From NCBI RefSeq assembly GCF_002846335.1, contig NZ_PJMQ01000001.1:2232001-2296000 (forward strand): 64,000 nt of DNA, given 5' to 3'. The position numbers were made by a program, and so were the translations under genes. Below the pieces are notes generated by a model. The model was not told the DNA's origin and made no database searches. It saw only the letters and a program-made list of their open reading frames with translations. This DNA is from Janthinobacterium sp. 61. Lineage in GTDB: Bacteria; Pseudomonadota; Gammaproteobacteria; Burkholderiales; Burkholderiaceae_D. This document shows positions 1 to 8,214 of the stretch, piece after piece (position 1 is the stretch's first letter; each line of letters begins with the position of its first letter).

Positions 1-128
1 GTAGAACGAGGTTACCACGCTGCAAGCGCCAGGGTGCGCACGACTGTGACGGGCGCATGCATGCGCTCTTATCTGTTTTTCGCATGTTCAATGTCAATTC
101 TCAACATTTTTTTAGCCTGCTCTGGCGA

Positions 129-134
129 TATAAT
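129..134 (+). promoter_or_regulatory. Putative -10 element (TATAAT)
   Basis: A perfect TATAAT lies 30 nt before the chosen ATG of the metallo-hydrolase. No convincing -35 hexamer sits at 16-18 bp. The element falls inside the longer open reading frame that begins at 57, which is one reason for preferring the downstream start at 165. Confidence 0.4.
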
Positions 135-164
135 GCACTTCCCTGTCCGTACCTTGCCGCCGCG

Positions 165-1022
165 ATGACTCCACAAATCCAAGCTTTCTTCGACCCCGCC
201 ACCGCCACTGTCACCTACGTCGTGTACGAGGCAGATGGCCAGGACTGCGCCATCATCGATTCCGTGCTCGACTACGATCCGAAGGCGGGCCGTACCTCGA
301 CCGCGTCGGCAGACAAGGTGATCGCCTTCGTGCGCGAACACGGCTTGCAATGCCGCTGGCTGCTGGAAACCCATGCGCATGCCGATCATCTTTCCGCCGC
401 GCCCTACCTGCAGCAGCAGCTGGGCGGCGATGTGGCCATCGGCGCCGCCATCCAGACGGTGCAGCAAGCCTTTGCCGCCGTCTACCACCAGGATGACGCC
501 CGGGCCGACGGCTCGCAATTCGACCAGTTGTTCGCGCCCGACCAGGTGTTTCATATTGGCAAGCTGGAGGTGCGCGCCCTGCACGTGCCAGGCCATACGC
601 CGGCCGACCTGGCTTACCAGATCGGCGACGCCGTCTTCGTAGGTGACACCCTGTTCATGCCGGACGTGGGTTCGGCCCGCTGCGACTTTCCAGGCGGCTC
701 CGCGTCCCTGCTGTACCGCTCCGCGCAGCGGCTGCTGTCGCTACCGCCGCAAACGCGACTGTTCATGTGCCACGACTACCCGCCCAACGGCCGCGCGCCG
801 CGCTGGGAAGTGACGGTGGCCGAACAGCGCGCCAGCAACATCCATTTGCGCGACGGCATCACGGAAGAGCAATTCGTTGCCATGCGCACGGGCCGTGACG
901 CCACCCTGGACATGCCGACATTGATCCTGCCCGCCATCCAGGTCAATATCAATGCGGGCAAGCTGCCCGAGCCGGAAGAAAACGGCGTGCGCTACCTGAA
1001 GATACCGCTGAACGCGATCTGA
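165..1022 (+). CDS. MBL-fold metallo-hydrolase, persulfide dioxygenase/ETHE1-Blh-like
   Basis: Metallo-beta-lactamase-fold hydrolase of 285 aa. The metal-binding motif THAHADH is at residues 69-75, with the later ligands visible in VPGHTPAD and in CHDYPP near residue 205. The context ETHAHADHLSAA plus CHDYPPNG is typical of the ETHE1/Blh subgroup, non-haem iron persulfide dioxygenases that oxidise glutathione persulfide in sulfide detoxification. The frame is open from 57, but the protein homology appears to begin at MTPQIQAFFDP, so ATG 165 is chosen; it also follows a TATAAT. No rhodanese or BigR-type regulator is adjacent, so the sulfide role rests on the fold alone. A glyoxalase-II-like activity remains possible. 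A 7-bp GC hairpin follows the stop. Confidence 0.8.
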   Translation: MTPQIQAFFDPATATVTYVVYEADGQDCAIIDSVLDYDPKAGRTSTASADKVIAFVREHGLQCRWLLETHAHADHLSAAPYLQQQLGGDVAIGAAIQTVQQAFAAVYHQDDARADGSQFDQLFAPDQVFHIGKLEVRALHVPGHTPADLAYQIGDAVFVGDTLFMPDVGSARCDFPGGSASLLYRSAQRLLSLPPQTRLFMCHDYPPNGRAPRWEVTVAEQRASNIHLRDGITEEQFVAMRTGRDATLDMPTLILPAIQVNINAGKLPEPEENGVRYLKIPLNAI

Positions 1023-1026
1023 TTCC

Positions 1027-1045
1027 CCGGGCGTTCCCCGCCCGG
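1027..1045 (+). terminator. GC hairpin after the metallo-hydrolase gene
   Basis: CCGGGCG (1027-1033), loop TTCCC, CGCCCGG (1039-1045): a perfect 7-bp stem starting five bases after the stop codon. The following run CTCCTCCTTTCTT is pyrimidine-rich rather than a clean U-tract, so termination may be inefficient. Confidence 0.45.
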
Positions 1046-1079
1046 CGCTCCTCCTTTCTTGACACCACGCAAACTCCAG

Positions 1080-1114
1080 CCCAGGCAATCCGCATACAGT
1101 GCAGATTGCCTGGG
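1080..1114. repeat. 11-bp perfect inverted repeat, 13-nt loop
   Basis: CCCAGGCAATC (1080-1090) is the exact reverse complement of GATTGCCTGGG (1104-1114). It lies in the 140-bp spacer between the metallo-hydrolase and the next gene and is not followed by a U-tract, so it is not a standard terminator. It could be an operator, an mRNA-stabilising hairpin or a REP-type element. Confidence 0.5.
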
Positions 1115-1162
1115 TTCGCTTGGGCACCGCTTTTTCAAGTTCAACATTGACGGAGCGCCCAT

Positions 1163-1669
1163 ATGTCGCCCGACCCTACGCTCGATACGAATTGCATCCT
1201 GCTCGCCGAGGCCGATGGCGCGTATGCGCCCTACCGTTCCCAGGGCAAGGGCGATGCGCAAGCCGAGGCGGCTAGCAAGGAATTCAATGCCTGGCGCAAG
1301 CAGGAAATCCAGAACTACCTGGCCGCCAGCCAGCTGGCGCAGGCGCTGACCCTGGAAGTGCCGGACTTCGACTTCCTGCCACAGACCCTCAATTCGCCAG
1401 CGCTGCTGGGTGAAATGGGCGCCGGCACGGCGCTGACCAACGTGGTCCTGGGCATCGCCCACGCGAACCACGTCGGCAAGAGCGTGCTGGTGGCGGGCAC
1501 CAGCGATCCTGACAGCGCTAGCTGCGTGCTGGTGTTGCCGCCGGCCACCGTGCGGCCCATCAATCACGAGAAACCGTGGTGCCGCGCGCGCGGCGAAAAC
1601 AATGCCTGCTTGCCGTGGTGGGGCATCCGCCACGATGCGGCCGACGATCTGCAGGGTTACTCGCAGTGA
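1163..1669 (+). CDS. Hypothetical protein (168 aa)
   Basis: An unrecognised soluble protein of 168 aa. There is no signal peptide or membrane segment. The middle holds a glycine/alanine-rich stretch (GEMGAGTALTNVVLGIAHAN, about residues 83-102) and the tail is Trp/Cys-bearing (KPWCRAR, CLPWW). GGAG at 1150-1153 lies 9 nt before ATG 1163. It is convergent with the M28 peptidase, whose stop is 16 nt away. Codon use resembles its neighbours. No function is proposed. Confidence 0.6.
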   Translation: MSPDPTLDTNCILLAEADGAYAPYRSQGKGDAQAEAASKEFNAWRKQEIQNYLAASQLAQALTLEVPDFDFLPQTLNSPALLGEMGAGTALTNVVLGIAHANHVGKSVLVAGTSDPDSASCVLVLPPATVRPINHEKPWCRARGENNACLPWWGIRHDAADDLQGYSQ

Positions 1670-1684
1670 GGAGGCGAGCCCCCC

Positions 1685-3139
1685 TTACTCCGTTTGCTCC
1701 GGGGCCCGCCCGATCTCGCCATCAATATTGGCCAGGAACCAGGCCAGCGACGACATCAGCGCCACGTTGCGCTTCAGGTTCTCCGGGTCGACCTTGTCCA
1801 GCGTGTCGGCCGGCGTGTGATGGTAGTGGAAGTAGCTGTGGCTGTCGACCAGCGGCTCGAAGCTGGGCACGCCGCCCGTTTCCAGGCGGTGCAAGTCACC
1901 CGTGCCCAGCGCGTCGCGGCGCGTGAACGCGTGCGCACCGATTGGCTGCAAGGCGGCGCGCAGGGGCGCGAACAGCTTTTCCGACTTCGGCCCGACGCTG
2001 GCCAGGATGCCGAACGGGCGGCCGGCGCCGCTGTCCATCTCGATGGCCGCATATTGCTTACCAAGCGCCTGCTTGTGGGCTTCGAAATAGGCCTGGCCGC
2101 CACGGCCGCCATTTTCCTCGTTCATCCACGCGATCACGCGGATGGTGCGGCGCGGGCGGTAATCGAGCTTTTTCAGGGTTTCCACCACGCCCATGGCCGC
2201 CACCACGCCGGCGCCGTCGTCGTGCGCGCCCGTCGCCAGGTCCCAGGAATCGAGGTGGCCCGAGACCACCACCACTTCGTCAGCCTTGTCCGTGCCCGGC
2301 CAGTCGGCGATCACGTTATAGCTGTCCGCCTCGGGCAGGTTTTGCGGCGTCAGTGTCAGGTGCATTTTCAGGGGACCGCGCGCGGCCAGGCGGCCGATCA
2401 ACAAGGCGTCTTCCACCGTGACGGCGGCGGCGGGAATGCGTTTATTGTCATCGAGGCCCGTGGCGCCCGCATGCGGGATGCGGAAGTTCGCGCCGCCGAT
2501 CGAGCGCACCAGCGCGGCAGCCGCGCCCAGGTCGGCCGCCGCCTTCGGTCCATTGAAACGGAAGCGCGAACCCTGGCCGTAAGTCACGCCGGCCAGGCCC
2601 CGTTCGGCCATCTCCTGGTCGAACGGCGTATCGATCAGCACGATGGCGCCCTTCACTTGCGCCGCACGCGCCTTGAGCTCCTCCAAGCTTTTGACAATGA
2701 TGAGGGGCGCCGTCAGGCCGGCGGCCGGAGTGGCACCGGAGCCGCCCAGTGCGGTGAGCACCACGCGTTGCGACACGCCCTGCGGACGGCCCGCATAGTC
2801 GACGATTTCCGCCGTTTCCACACCGCGCACCCAGTGCGGCACTTTGACGGGCTGCAAGGTGACAGTGGCGCCCAGCTGGCGCATGGCCTCGGCCACCTGC
2901 TGCACGGCGGCGGCAGCGCCGGCGGAGCCAGACAGGCGCGGGCCGATCAAATCCGTCATGTCAGCCAGGCGGGCATACGCCCAGTCGCTTTGCAGCGCCG
3001 TGTCGCGCACCTGCGCCAGCGCCTGCGGCGCATCTCCTGGCGCGGCGGCAAAGGCGCTGGTGACGCAGCCAAGGGCGATGGCAATGGCGATGGACAAGGA
3101 CGAACGGCGCAGTGGCGCGCCAGTCAAAATGGTATGCAT
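1685..3139 (-). CDS. Secreted M28-family zinc metallopeptidase (PA domain)
   Basis: A 484-aa exported peptidase. Residues 1-31 are a signal peptide (RRSS, hydrophobic core, cleavage near SAFA|AAPG). A protease-associated insert spans roughly 120-260. The M28 catalytic core follows: SGHLDSWDLATGAHDDGAG supplies the first His and bridging Asp, MNEENGG the general base Glu and ligand Glu, EMDSGAG the next Asp, and HYHHTPADT the last His. All metal-binding positions of an active di-zinc aminopeptidase/carboxypeptidase-Q-like enzyme are present. It probably acts in the periplasm on peptides. It is a single gene, divergent from the GNAT gene at 3313, and convergent with the hypothetical gene on its other side. 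Confidence 0.88.
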   Translation of the reverse strand: MHTILTGAPLRRSSLSIAIAIALGCVTSAFAAAPGDAPQALAQVRDTALQSDWAYARLADMTDLIGPRLSGSAGAAAAVQQVAEAMRQLGATVTLQPVKVPHWVRGVETAEIVDYAGRPQGVSQRVVLTALGGSGATPAAGLTAPLIIVKSLEELKARAAQVKGAIVLIDTPFDQEMAERGLAGVTYGQGSRFRFNGPKAAADLGAAAALVRSIGGANFRIPHAGATGLDDNKRIPAAAVTVEDALLIGRLAARGPLKMHLTLTPQNLPEADSYNVIADWPGTDKADEVVVVSGHLDSWDLATGAHDDGAGVVAAMGVVETLKKLDYRPRRTIRVIAWMNEENGGRGGQAYFEAHKQALGKQYAAIEMDSGAGRPFGILASVGPKSEKLFAPLRAALQPIGAHAFTRRDALGTGDLHRLETGGVPSFEPLVDSHSYFHYHHTPADTLDKVDPENLKRNVALMSSLAWFLANIDGEIGRAPEQTE

Positions 3140-3312
3140 GTGATTTCAGTTCCAGTCAACAAGGTCGAAGCGGATACGCCGTGGCCAGGGGCAAGGCGCG
3201 GCTTTCTACGATAGCGTATTTATTCTGTCATTGCAGCAACTTTTACGGGATCGATTGCCTCTTTCCTCCAGAGTCGATACCATGCAAAGCGTGATCGTTA
3301 CCGGATACCTCC

Positions 3313-3843
3313 ATGCTCAAGGGAACACTCTGTACCGTCCGGCATTTGCAGGCTGCGGACCTGAATGCCTATATTTCCCTCGTCAACGACCTGCCCTCGC
3401 GCGGCGAGTTTTTCTCCATGCAATTCAAGTCGCCCGAGGCCATGCGGCGCGATTTCCTGCAATCGGGCTTTGTCACCGAGGACAGCGAATTGTTCCTCAT
3501 CGAAGACAAGGCCCAGCACATCATCGGCACGATCACGCATTTCAAGAGCCGCACGCCAGCCTCGCGCGAGATCGGCTACCGCCTGTTCGACCGGCAGCGC
3601 GATGGGCAGGGCTACATCAGCGAAGCGACGCGCCTGGTGATCGACTACCTGTTCAACGCCTATCCGTATCACCGCCTGGAACTGCTGATGGATCCACTGA
3701 ACATCGGCTCCGAGCGCATCGCGCAAAAGAACGGCTTTACCCAGGAAGGCTTGATGCGCCAGGCCTTTTTTATCAACGGCGCGATGCACGATGTCAAAAT
3801 GTACAGCCTGCTGCGGCCCGAATGGCAGGCGCGTGCACGCTGA
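3313..3843 (+). CDS. GNAT N-acetyltransferase, RimJ/RimL-like
   Basis: A 176-aa acetyltransferase. The RimJ/RimL-type fold is visible as the N-terminal strand LCTVRHLQAADLNAY, the FLIEDKAQHIIGTI strand, and the acetyl-CoA-binding stretch GYRLFDRQRDGQGYISEA (about 97-114). The C-terminal half ends with the characteristic NIGSERIAQKNGF helix and EGLMRQAFFINGAMHDVKMYSLL. The family acetylates N-termini of ribosomal proteins, antibiotics or small amines; the substrate cannot be read here. The start at 3313 lacks a clear Shine-Dalgarno, so it is provisional. A standalone gene. Confidence 0.85.
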   Translation: MLKGTLCTVRHLQAADLNAYISLVNDLPSRGEFFSMQFKSPEAMRRDFLQSGFVTEDSELFLIEDKAQHIIGTITHFKSRTPASREIGYRLFDRQRDGQGYISEATRLVIDYLFNAYPYHRLELLMDPLNIGSERIAQKNGFTQEGLMRQAFFINGAMHDVKMYSLLRPEWQARAR

Positions 3844-3915
3844 CTTGTTACCATCGGAGCAGGATTGTAATAAGTTGTATTAGACATGGAACAAGCGGGG
3901 AGCAGCAGATATAGT
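3844..3915 (+). promoter_or_regulatory. Operator plus -10 shared with the promoter at 20498
   Basis: ATTGTAATAAGTTG (3864-3877) is followed 32 nt later by TATAGT (3910-3915) and then CCAGTCCATGCA. The same two blocks, 31 nt apart, precede the YXWGXW gene at 20582. GTAATA (3867) and GTATTA (3877) form a direct repeat with 10-bp period, the spacing used by OmpR-type winged-helix activators. CTTGTTAC at 3844-3851 is a 7/8 inverted match to GTAATAAG. No good -35 lies at 17 bp, which fits an activator-dependent promoter. Confidence 0.6.
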
Positions 3916-3963
3916 CCAGTCCATGCAGATCATTGTGATCTCGCCGGAATGGAAGGAAATGCC

Positions 3964-4413
3964 ATGTTGAACAAGAAACTCCTGGGTGCGGTAATGGTAG
4001 CGGCAGTGGCTGTGTCTTCGGCCGCAGTCGCCGGTGACCGCGACTTCAATACCGTTGCTGGCGCCGTCGTCGGAGCGGCCATTGGCAACAGCACCGGCGG
4101 CCGCAATGGCGCGATCGTCGGTGGCGTGCTTGGCGCCGCCGTCGGCAACAGCATCAGCACGAATGACCGCTATTACGACCGTGGCGGCTATCGCGGCGGC
4201 TACCGCGAAACCTATTATGCGCCTGCGCCGCAACCGGTGTACTACGCCCCGGCGCCGCAACCCGTGTACTACGCGCCGCCACCGCGCTACTACGGCCCGC
4301 CGGCTGTCGTCTACGTGCAACCGGGCCGCGGCTACTACCGCGACCATGGCCGCCGCGGCTACTATGACCGGGACTACCATGACCGCGGCCACGGCTGGGG
4401 CCATCGCCGTTAA
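3964..4413 (+). CDS. Glycine-zipper envelope protein, Tyr/Pro/Arg-rich tail
   Basis: A 149-aa exported protein. ATG 3964 has AAGGAAATGCC before it, giving the signal peptide MLNKKLLGAVMVAAVAVSSA with cleavage near AVAG. Residues 30-70 are a glycine-zipper 2TM region (AGAVVGAAIGNSTGG and GGVLGAAVGNSIS). The remainder is low-complexity: tandem YYAPAPQPV units and an Arg/Asp/Gly/Tyr/His tail ending DRGHGWGHRR. Such proteins sit in or under the outer membrane and are usually envelope-stress-linked. Its promoter matches that of the YXWGXW gene at 20582, suggesting co-regulation. Precise function unknown. Confidence 0.8.
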   Translation: MLNKKLLGAVMVAAVAVSSAAVAGDRDFNTVAGAVVGAAIGNSTGGRNGAIVGGVLGAAVGNSISTNDRYYDRGGYRGGYRETYYAPAPQPVYYAPAPQPVYYAPPPRYYGPPAVVYVQPGRGYYRDHGRRGYYDRDYHDRGHGWGHRR

Positions 4414-4556
4414 GCACCGCCCTGCACCATGCGAAACCTGCGCCAGCCTGCTGCCGCAGGTTTTTTTGCGAGATAGGCAAGGTATCACCGCTGCACAATT
4501 TCGGCTAAGCTGTGTCCTATGATCAACTTAACTGGCCGCCTGGACCGCACCGACCG

Positions 4557-5507
4557 ATGCATTTAATCAAAGACGCGCTTGACTTCGGCCCCTGGATCGA
4601 TGCCGCCGCCGGCACCAGCGTGGGCGCCGGCCCCATGCCGCGACGCGAAAACCAGGATAACTTCCTGCTGATCGATGCCAGCGGCCACGCCGTCTGCCTG
4701 TCGCGGCAGGCGCCATTCCACTGCCAGGTGCCGGGCTGGCCGCGCGGCCATGTGCGCGCAGCCGTGCTCGACGGCATGGGCGGCCACGGCCATGGGCGCG
4801 AGGCGGCGGAAGCGGCCGTGCAAGGCTTGCTGGCCATGCCCGCTTGCCTCGACACGACTACCCTGGCAGCCAGGCTCGACGCCTTGCACACGCGCTTGCA
4901 GGACAGTTTCGCAAGAAGCGCACCCGCCCAGGCGCGCCCCCCCGGCACCACCCTGACCTTGCTGGAAGTGCCGCCCGGCGAAGCCCCGCTGCTGTATCAC
5001 GTGGGCGATTCGCGCCTGTATGAGCTTGCCGACGGCGCGGCCAGCATCCTGACCGTCGACCACGTGCCAGCCACCGTGTACGCCATGCGCGGCGCGCTCG
5101 ACGAGACGCGCTGGCGCGCTGCCGTGCACGGCGAGCACCATCCGCAAATTTCGCAGGCATTTATTTTAGGCAACGCCATCAGCGACAGCTTGCAGCTCGA
5201 CAAGCCCCTGCGCGGCCTCGATGCGGCCACCTTGCCGCCCTTCCTGGCGCATCTGGGCGACCGCCGCGTGCTGCGCGTGCGGCCCGGCGCCCACTATGTG
5301 CTCGCCAGCGATGGCTTCTGGGCCTGTGACGATCCGCTGGCTCTCACAGGCCGCTGGCCCGCCTTGTGTGCCGGCAAGAGCGCAGCACAGGCCGTCGGCG
5401 CCCTGTTTGACGACTTCCTCGCCCACCCGCCAAAAGGCTTGCATAGCGACAACATTACCTTGCTGGCGCTGCGCTTCGATGCGGCGTTCACCGGCCCAGG
5501 CGGCTAG
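4557..5507 (+). CDS. PP2C-family Ser/Thr protein phosphatase
   Basis: A PP2C phosphatase of 316 aa. Motifs in order are RRENQDNFL, VLDGMGGHGHG (metal-binding Asp and Gly), the PPGTTLTLLEV strand, HVGDSRLYEL, LASDGFWACDD and SDNITLLAL. All the metal-coordinating aspartates of an active manganese/magnesium-dependent enzyme are present. There is no membrane segment, so it is cytoplasmic. An upstream GTG at 4512 is in frame; neither start has a strong Shine-Dalgarno. The FHA protein at 6218 and the kinase at 17450 are the obvious functional partners. The last 20 bp overlap the end of the convergent DUF2177 gene. Confidence 0.85.
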   Translation: MHLIKDALDFGPWIDAAAGTSVGAGPMPRRENQDNFLLIDASGHAVCLSRQAPFHCQVPGWPRGHVRAAVLDGMGGHGHGREAAEAAVQGLLAMPACLDTTTLAARLDALHTRLQDSFARSAPAQARPPGTTLTLLEVPPGEAPLLYHVGDSRLYELADGAASILTVDHVPATVYAMRGALDETRWRAAVHGEHHPQISQAFILGNAISDSLQLDKPLRGLDAATLPPFLAHLGDRRVLRVRPGAHYVLASDGFWACDDPLALTGRWPALCAGKSAAQAVGALFDDFLAHPPKGLHSDNITLLALRFDAAFTGPGG

Positions 5508-5907
5508 CTGCCAGATAACCGGCCGTTGCCGACGCGGCCGACAACACGCTGCCCCAGGCCATGTCGATCATCGTCAAGCCCAGCGGCCAATCGCGCAAGG
5601 TCGCGTAATTACTCAAGTCATAAGTACCATAGGCAAGCAGGCCGAGCAGCGCGCCCAGTGCCGCCGCCGTGCGCCCGCGGCGCGCACGCAGTCCGGGCAG
5701 GATGGCAAAGACCAGCAGCCCCGCCACGTACAGCAGATAAAACAGCGTGGCCGGCGCCCAGCGGGGCGACTCCGCCAATAGCGGCCCCAGCGCCGCGGCA
5801 TACACGGGCCGCATCAACACCGCCAGCCACAGGGCATCGATGGCCAGGAACACAGACAAGGTGGCGCCATAGGCTATGGCAAGCTGAAGCGGGCGTTGGG
5901 CAGGCAT
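5488..5907 (-). CDS. DUF2177 family membrane protein
   Basis: A 139-aa inner-membrane protein with four predicted helices, around residues 8-32, 52-72, 81-101 and 112-134. The pattern FLAIDALWLAV near the start and GTYDLSNYATLRDW in the third/fourth helix region is characteristic of DUF2177. Function of the family is unknown. ATG 5907 is chosen because homology starts at MPAQRPLQLAIAYG; the frame is open further upstream. It overlaps the 3' end of the PP2C gene by 20 bp tail-to-tail. Confidence 0.8.
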   Translation of the reverse strand: MPAQRPLQLAIAYGATLSVFLAIDALWLAVLMRPVYAAALGPLLAESPRWAPATLFYLLYVAGLLVFAILPGLRARRGRTAAALGALLGLLAYGTYDLSNYATLRDWPLGLTMIDMAWGSVLSAASATAGYLAASRLGR

Positions 5908-6217
5908 AGTCGTCTTTCGATTCAAACGTGAGGGGATCGGCTGCGCCAGCATAATGCAAAACGTCCCAGGCTCGCATCGCGGGCGTAAAAATACCCAGCC
6001 GGCGCGCACGTGCATCGAGGGGAAGCGATTCCATGTAATATCAGAACAACATATCAAGAAAGATATAAAATATGTTTTTGAGCAATGGTTTCCTTGGCGC
6101 GTATTGCATGGTGTGACCGGGAACATGAATTCGGGCAAAAAGAGCGCATTCCGGCGCTGCGAAAGTTGCCAAGCAGGCGCAAAAGCGCGTAAGCTCTCAT
6201 GTAGAACAGAGGGCAAA
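5908..6217. other. Divergent intergenic region, partly AT-rich
   Basis: 310 bp between DUF2177 and the FHA gene. It contains an AT-rich core around 6031-6086 (AAAGATATAAAATATG and flanks) that probably holds the divergent promoters. No convincing -35/-10 pair or repeat was identified. The frame of the FHA gene stays open here, but this is not thought to be coding. Confidence 0.4.
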
Positions 6218-7822
6218 ATGCCCCCGCTCGATTCGAGTCAGAATGTCATGAAAAAATGCAGCAACCCGGAGCACCCGCACTGTACGTTCTGGGTCTTGCC
6301 TGGGGAAACAGTCTGTGCGGGCAACCACCCGCAAGCGACCAATGCCCCCAGCAGCTACGACCTGTTGACCGCACTGCGCAGCGCCCGTTCCGAGCCATCG
6401 GCAACGGCGCTTTCGCACGCCCCGGCCCATGATCCAGCCTTTCAGGCCGTGAGCAGCAATGTGCCGCTCTCCACCGCGCCTCCGCCATTCACGCCAGCCG
6501 CCGTTGCCGCGCCAGCGGCTGCGCCGGCCTACCAGCCCGTACAAACCCATCTGCACATCAGCGGCTTCGATCCCCGTGCGGCAGGCGGACGGCAAACCCT
6601 GAAAATGGAACTGCGCGGCATGAGCGCCGCCTGTGCGCCGCAACTGACCTTGCGCCTGCGCTCGGACCTGATACCCCGTGGCCATGTGCAGCATGATTTC
6701 GTGCGTACCACCCGCGGCGACTGGCGCCCCGTGTTTGTCGAGTTCTCCTCGCGCAACAAGGAACACGGGCAGTACCAGATCGAAGTGGAAGTGCACAGCC
6801 ATGTCGACGGCGCCGTGGCGCAGAAATGGGTGTGCACCTTCGTCATCCTGGTGCCGCGCCGCGATGCCACCCTGACGGAAATCCACCAGATCTTCCTCAG
6901 CACGCACAAGAATGTGCGCGTGATGGCCGACGACGCCTCGATCGCCCGCGTCACGGGTGGCGACGGCTGTAACCTCGACGTGACGGCGCGCAATGCCGGC
7001 ATCGCCCACGTGGATTTATCTGCGCCGCAAGGCAAGATCGACATGGGTTTTACCACCATCGCCTGGGACGAGGAGTTGATCGAAGTCGACCTGCCCGCCG
7101 CCAGCCACTGCCATCCGCATCCGAGCCAGGCCGCCTGCCTCGTCAATGCGGCGCCGGAAGCGGGCGAACAGCGCCAGATCCGCCTGTTCGCGCTGGAAGA
7201 ATGCATGCTGGGCCGCTTCGAGCTGGTGGACCCGGAAGCCGATGTGCTGCTCAGCCATTTCAACCCCGACGGCCAGGACAACAATGGCTTGACACGTCGC
7301 CTGTCAGGCCGCCATGCCATCATCCGCCGCGGCCAGCAAGGCTTTGAAATCGAGGACGTGTCACGCTATGGTGTGTTGCTCGACGGCGTATGGCCTGGCA
7401 AGCACAAGCCAGTCGCCCTGCGGCTGGGCATGCGCATCGAACTGTCTGCCAGCATCAAGGGCATCGTCGTGCTCAGCGTCACGGCCATCCTTGCGCACGG
7501 CGTAATCCTGCACCGCATCGACCACGGCGCCCGCGCCGAATGTTTTTACCTGCTGCTGCCGGAAGCCCAGCCCTCGCCAGCCACCCACCTGGCCACGCCG
7601 CAGGCCAGCTGCCTACCCGTGCTCTTCCACCGCAACGGCGGTTTCTGGCACCTGGACACGGCCAGTGGCAAGGAAACAGCACTGGCCCCCGCTACCGCTC
7701 TGGATAAACTCAGCGGCTTCGCGCGGCACAAACGCTTCGCCAGCGAACCGTATCCGGAATGCTGGATCATCCGCACCGAGGGTGCGGCGCTGTGCGATAG
7801 TAGTACCATGCAAACCGCCTGA
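6218..7822 (+). CDS. FHA-domain protein with N-terminal zinc-site motif
   Basis: A 534-aa cytoplasmic protein. ATG 6218 is chosen for the AGAGGG six bases upstream; an ATG at 6248 is an alternative. Residues 12-36 carry a Cys/His cluster (KKCSNPEHPHCTF then ETVCAGNHP) that looks like a small zinc site. A Pro/Ala linker (about 60-105) leads to a beta-rich region. An FHA domain at about 325-405 shows LGRFEL, the RRLSGRHAII core with the phosphothreonine-contacting Arg/Ser-Arg-His, and IEDVSRYGVLLDG. The canonical NGT after the last strand is YGV here. FHA domains read phosphothreonine, so it is a likely reader for the kinase at 17450, opposed by the PP2C at 4557. The C-terminal 130 aa are unrecognised. 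Confidence 0.75.
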   Translation: MPPLDSSQNVMKKCSNPEHPHCTFWVLPGETVCAGNHPQATNAPSSYDLLTALRSARSEPSATALSHAPAHDPAFQAVSSNVPLSTAPPPFTPAAVAAPAAAPAYQPVQTHLHISGFDPRAAGGRQTLKMELRGMSAACAPQLTLRLRSDLIPRGHVQHDFVRTTRGDWRPVFVEFSSRNKEHGQYQIEVEVHSHVDGAVAQKWVCTFVILVPRRDATLTEIHQIFLSTHKNVRVMADDASIARVTGGDGCNLDVTARNAGIAHVDLSAPQGKIDMGFTTIAWDEELIEVDLPAASHCHPHPSQAACLVNAAPEAGEQRQIRLFALEECMLGRFELVDPEADVLLSHFNPDGQDNNGLTRRLSGRHAIIRRGQQGFEIEDVSRYGVLLDGVWPGKHKPVALRLGMRIELSASIKGIVVLSVTAILAHGVILHRIDHGARAECFYLLLPEAQPSPATHLATPQASCLPVLFHRNGGFWHLDTASGKETALAPATALDKLSGFARHKRFASEPYPECWIIRTEGAALCDSSTMQTA

Positions 7823-7851
7823 TACAACGACGTCCTGCACCTCCCTGATCG

Positions 7852-7956
7852 CTAGCGCGGCACCAGTACGAGAAAAATCATCGACAAGCCGAGTATAAAC
7901 ACCGCTTCCAGCGTAAACACGATGGCGGGGATCTGCAATTCGCGCGGGATTTTCAT
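7852..7956 (-). CDS. Small single-pass membrane protein (34 aa)
   Basis: An ORF of 34 codons reading MKIPRELQIPAIVF and ending IFLVLVPR. It has a charged N-terminus, one hydrophobic segment (residues 10-32) and an Arg stop-transfer. AGAGG lies 7 nt before ATG 7956. It is convergent with the FHA gene, 29 nt from its stop. The good ribosome site and amphipathic-then-hydrophobic layout argue for a real small membrane protein, but homology cannot be checked here. Confidence 0.5.
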   Translation of the reverse strand: MKIPRELQIPAIVFTLEAVFILGLSMIFLVLVPR

Positions 7957-8214
7957 GGCAAGACCTCTTCAAAACGTAGGACTACCTTCAGCATAGTGCG
8001 CCCCGCGCCAATTGCATTATCAGCCACACAATACACTTGACTGGCCGGCATGCGTTGCCGAGCTCGCTGGCAAGGCCATTCCGACACACAATTTAACAAA
8101 TTATCGCCAGATATTCTGCAAATACTCCCCCTTCACGCCCTTGCATACTGTATATTCATCCAGTTAATATCCCTTGCATTTCACAAAGCGCCCGCATAGC
8201 GTTTTACATTTCCT

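Noticed and set aside
1694-3214. 506-codon plus-strand ORF opposite the M28 peptidase
   Set aside because: High-GC antisense shadow; the Arg/His/Ala-rich product resembles no family.
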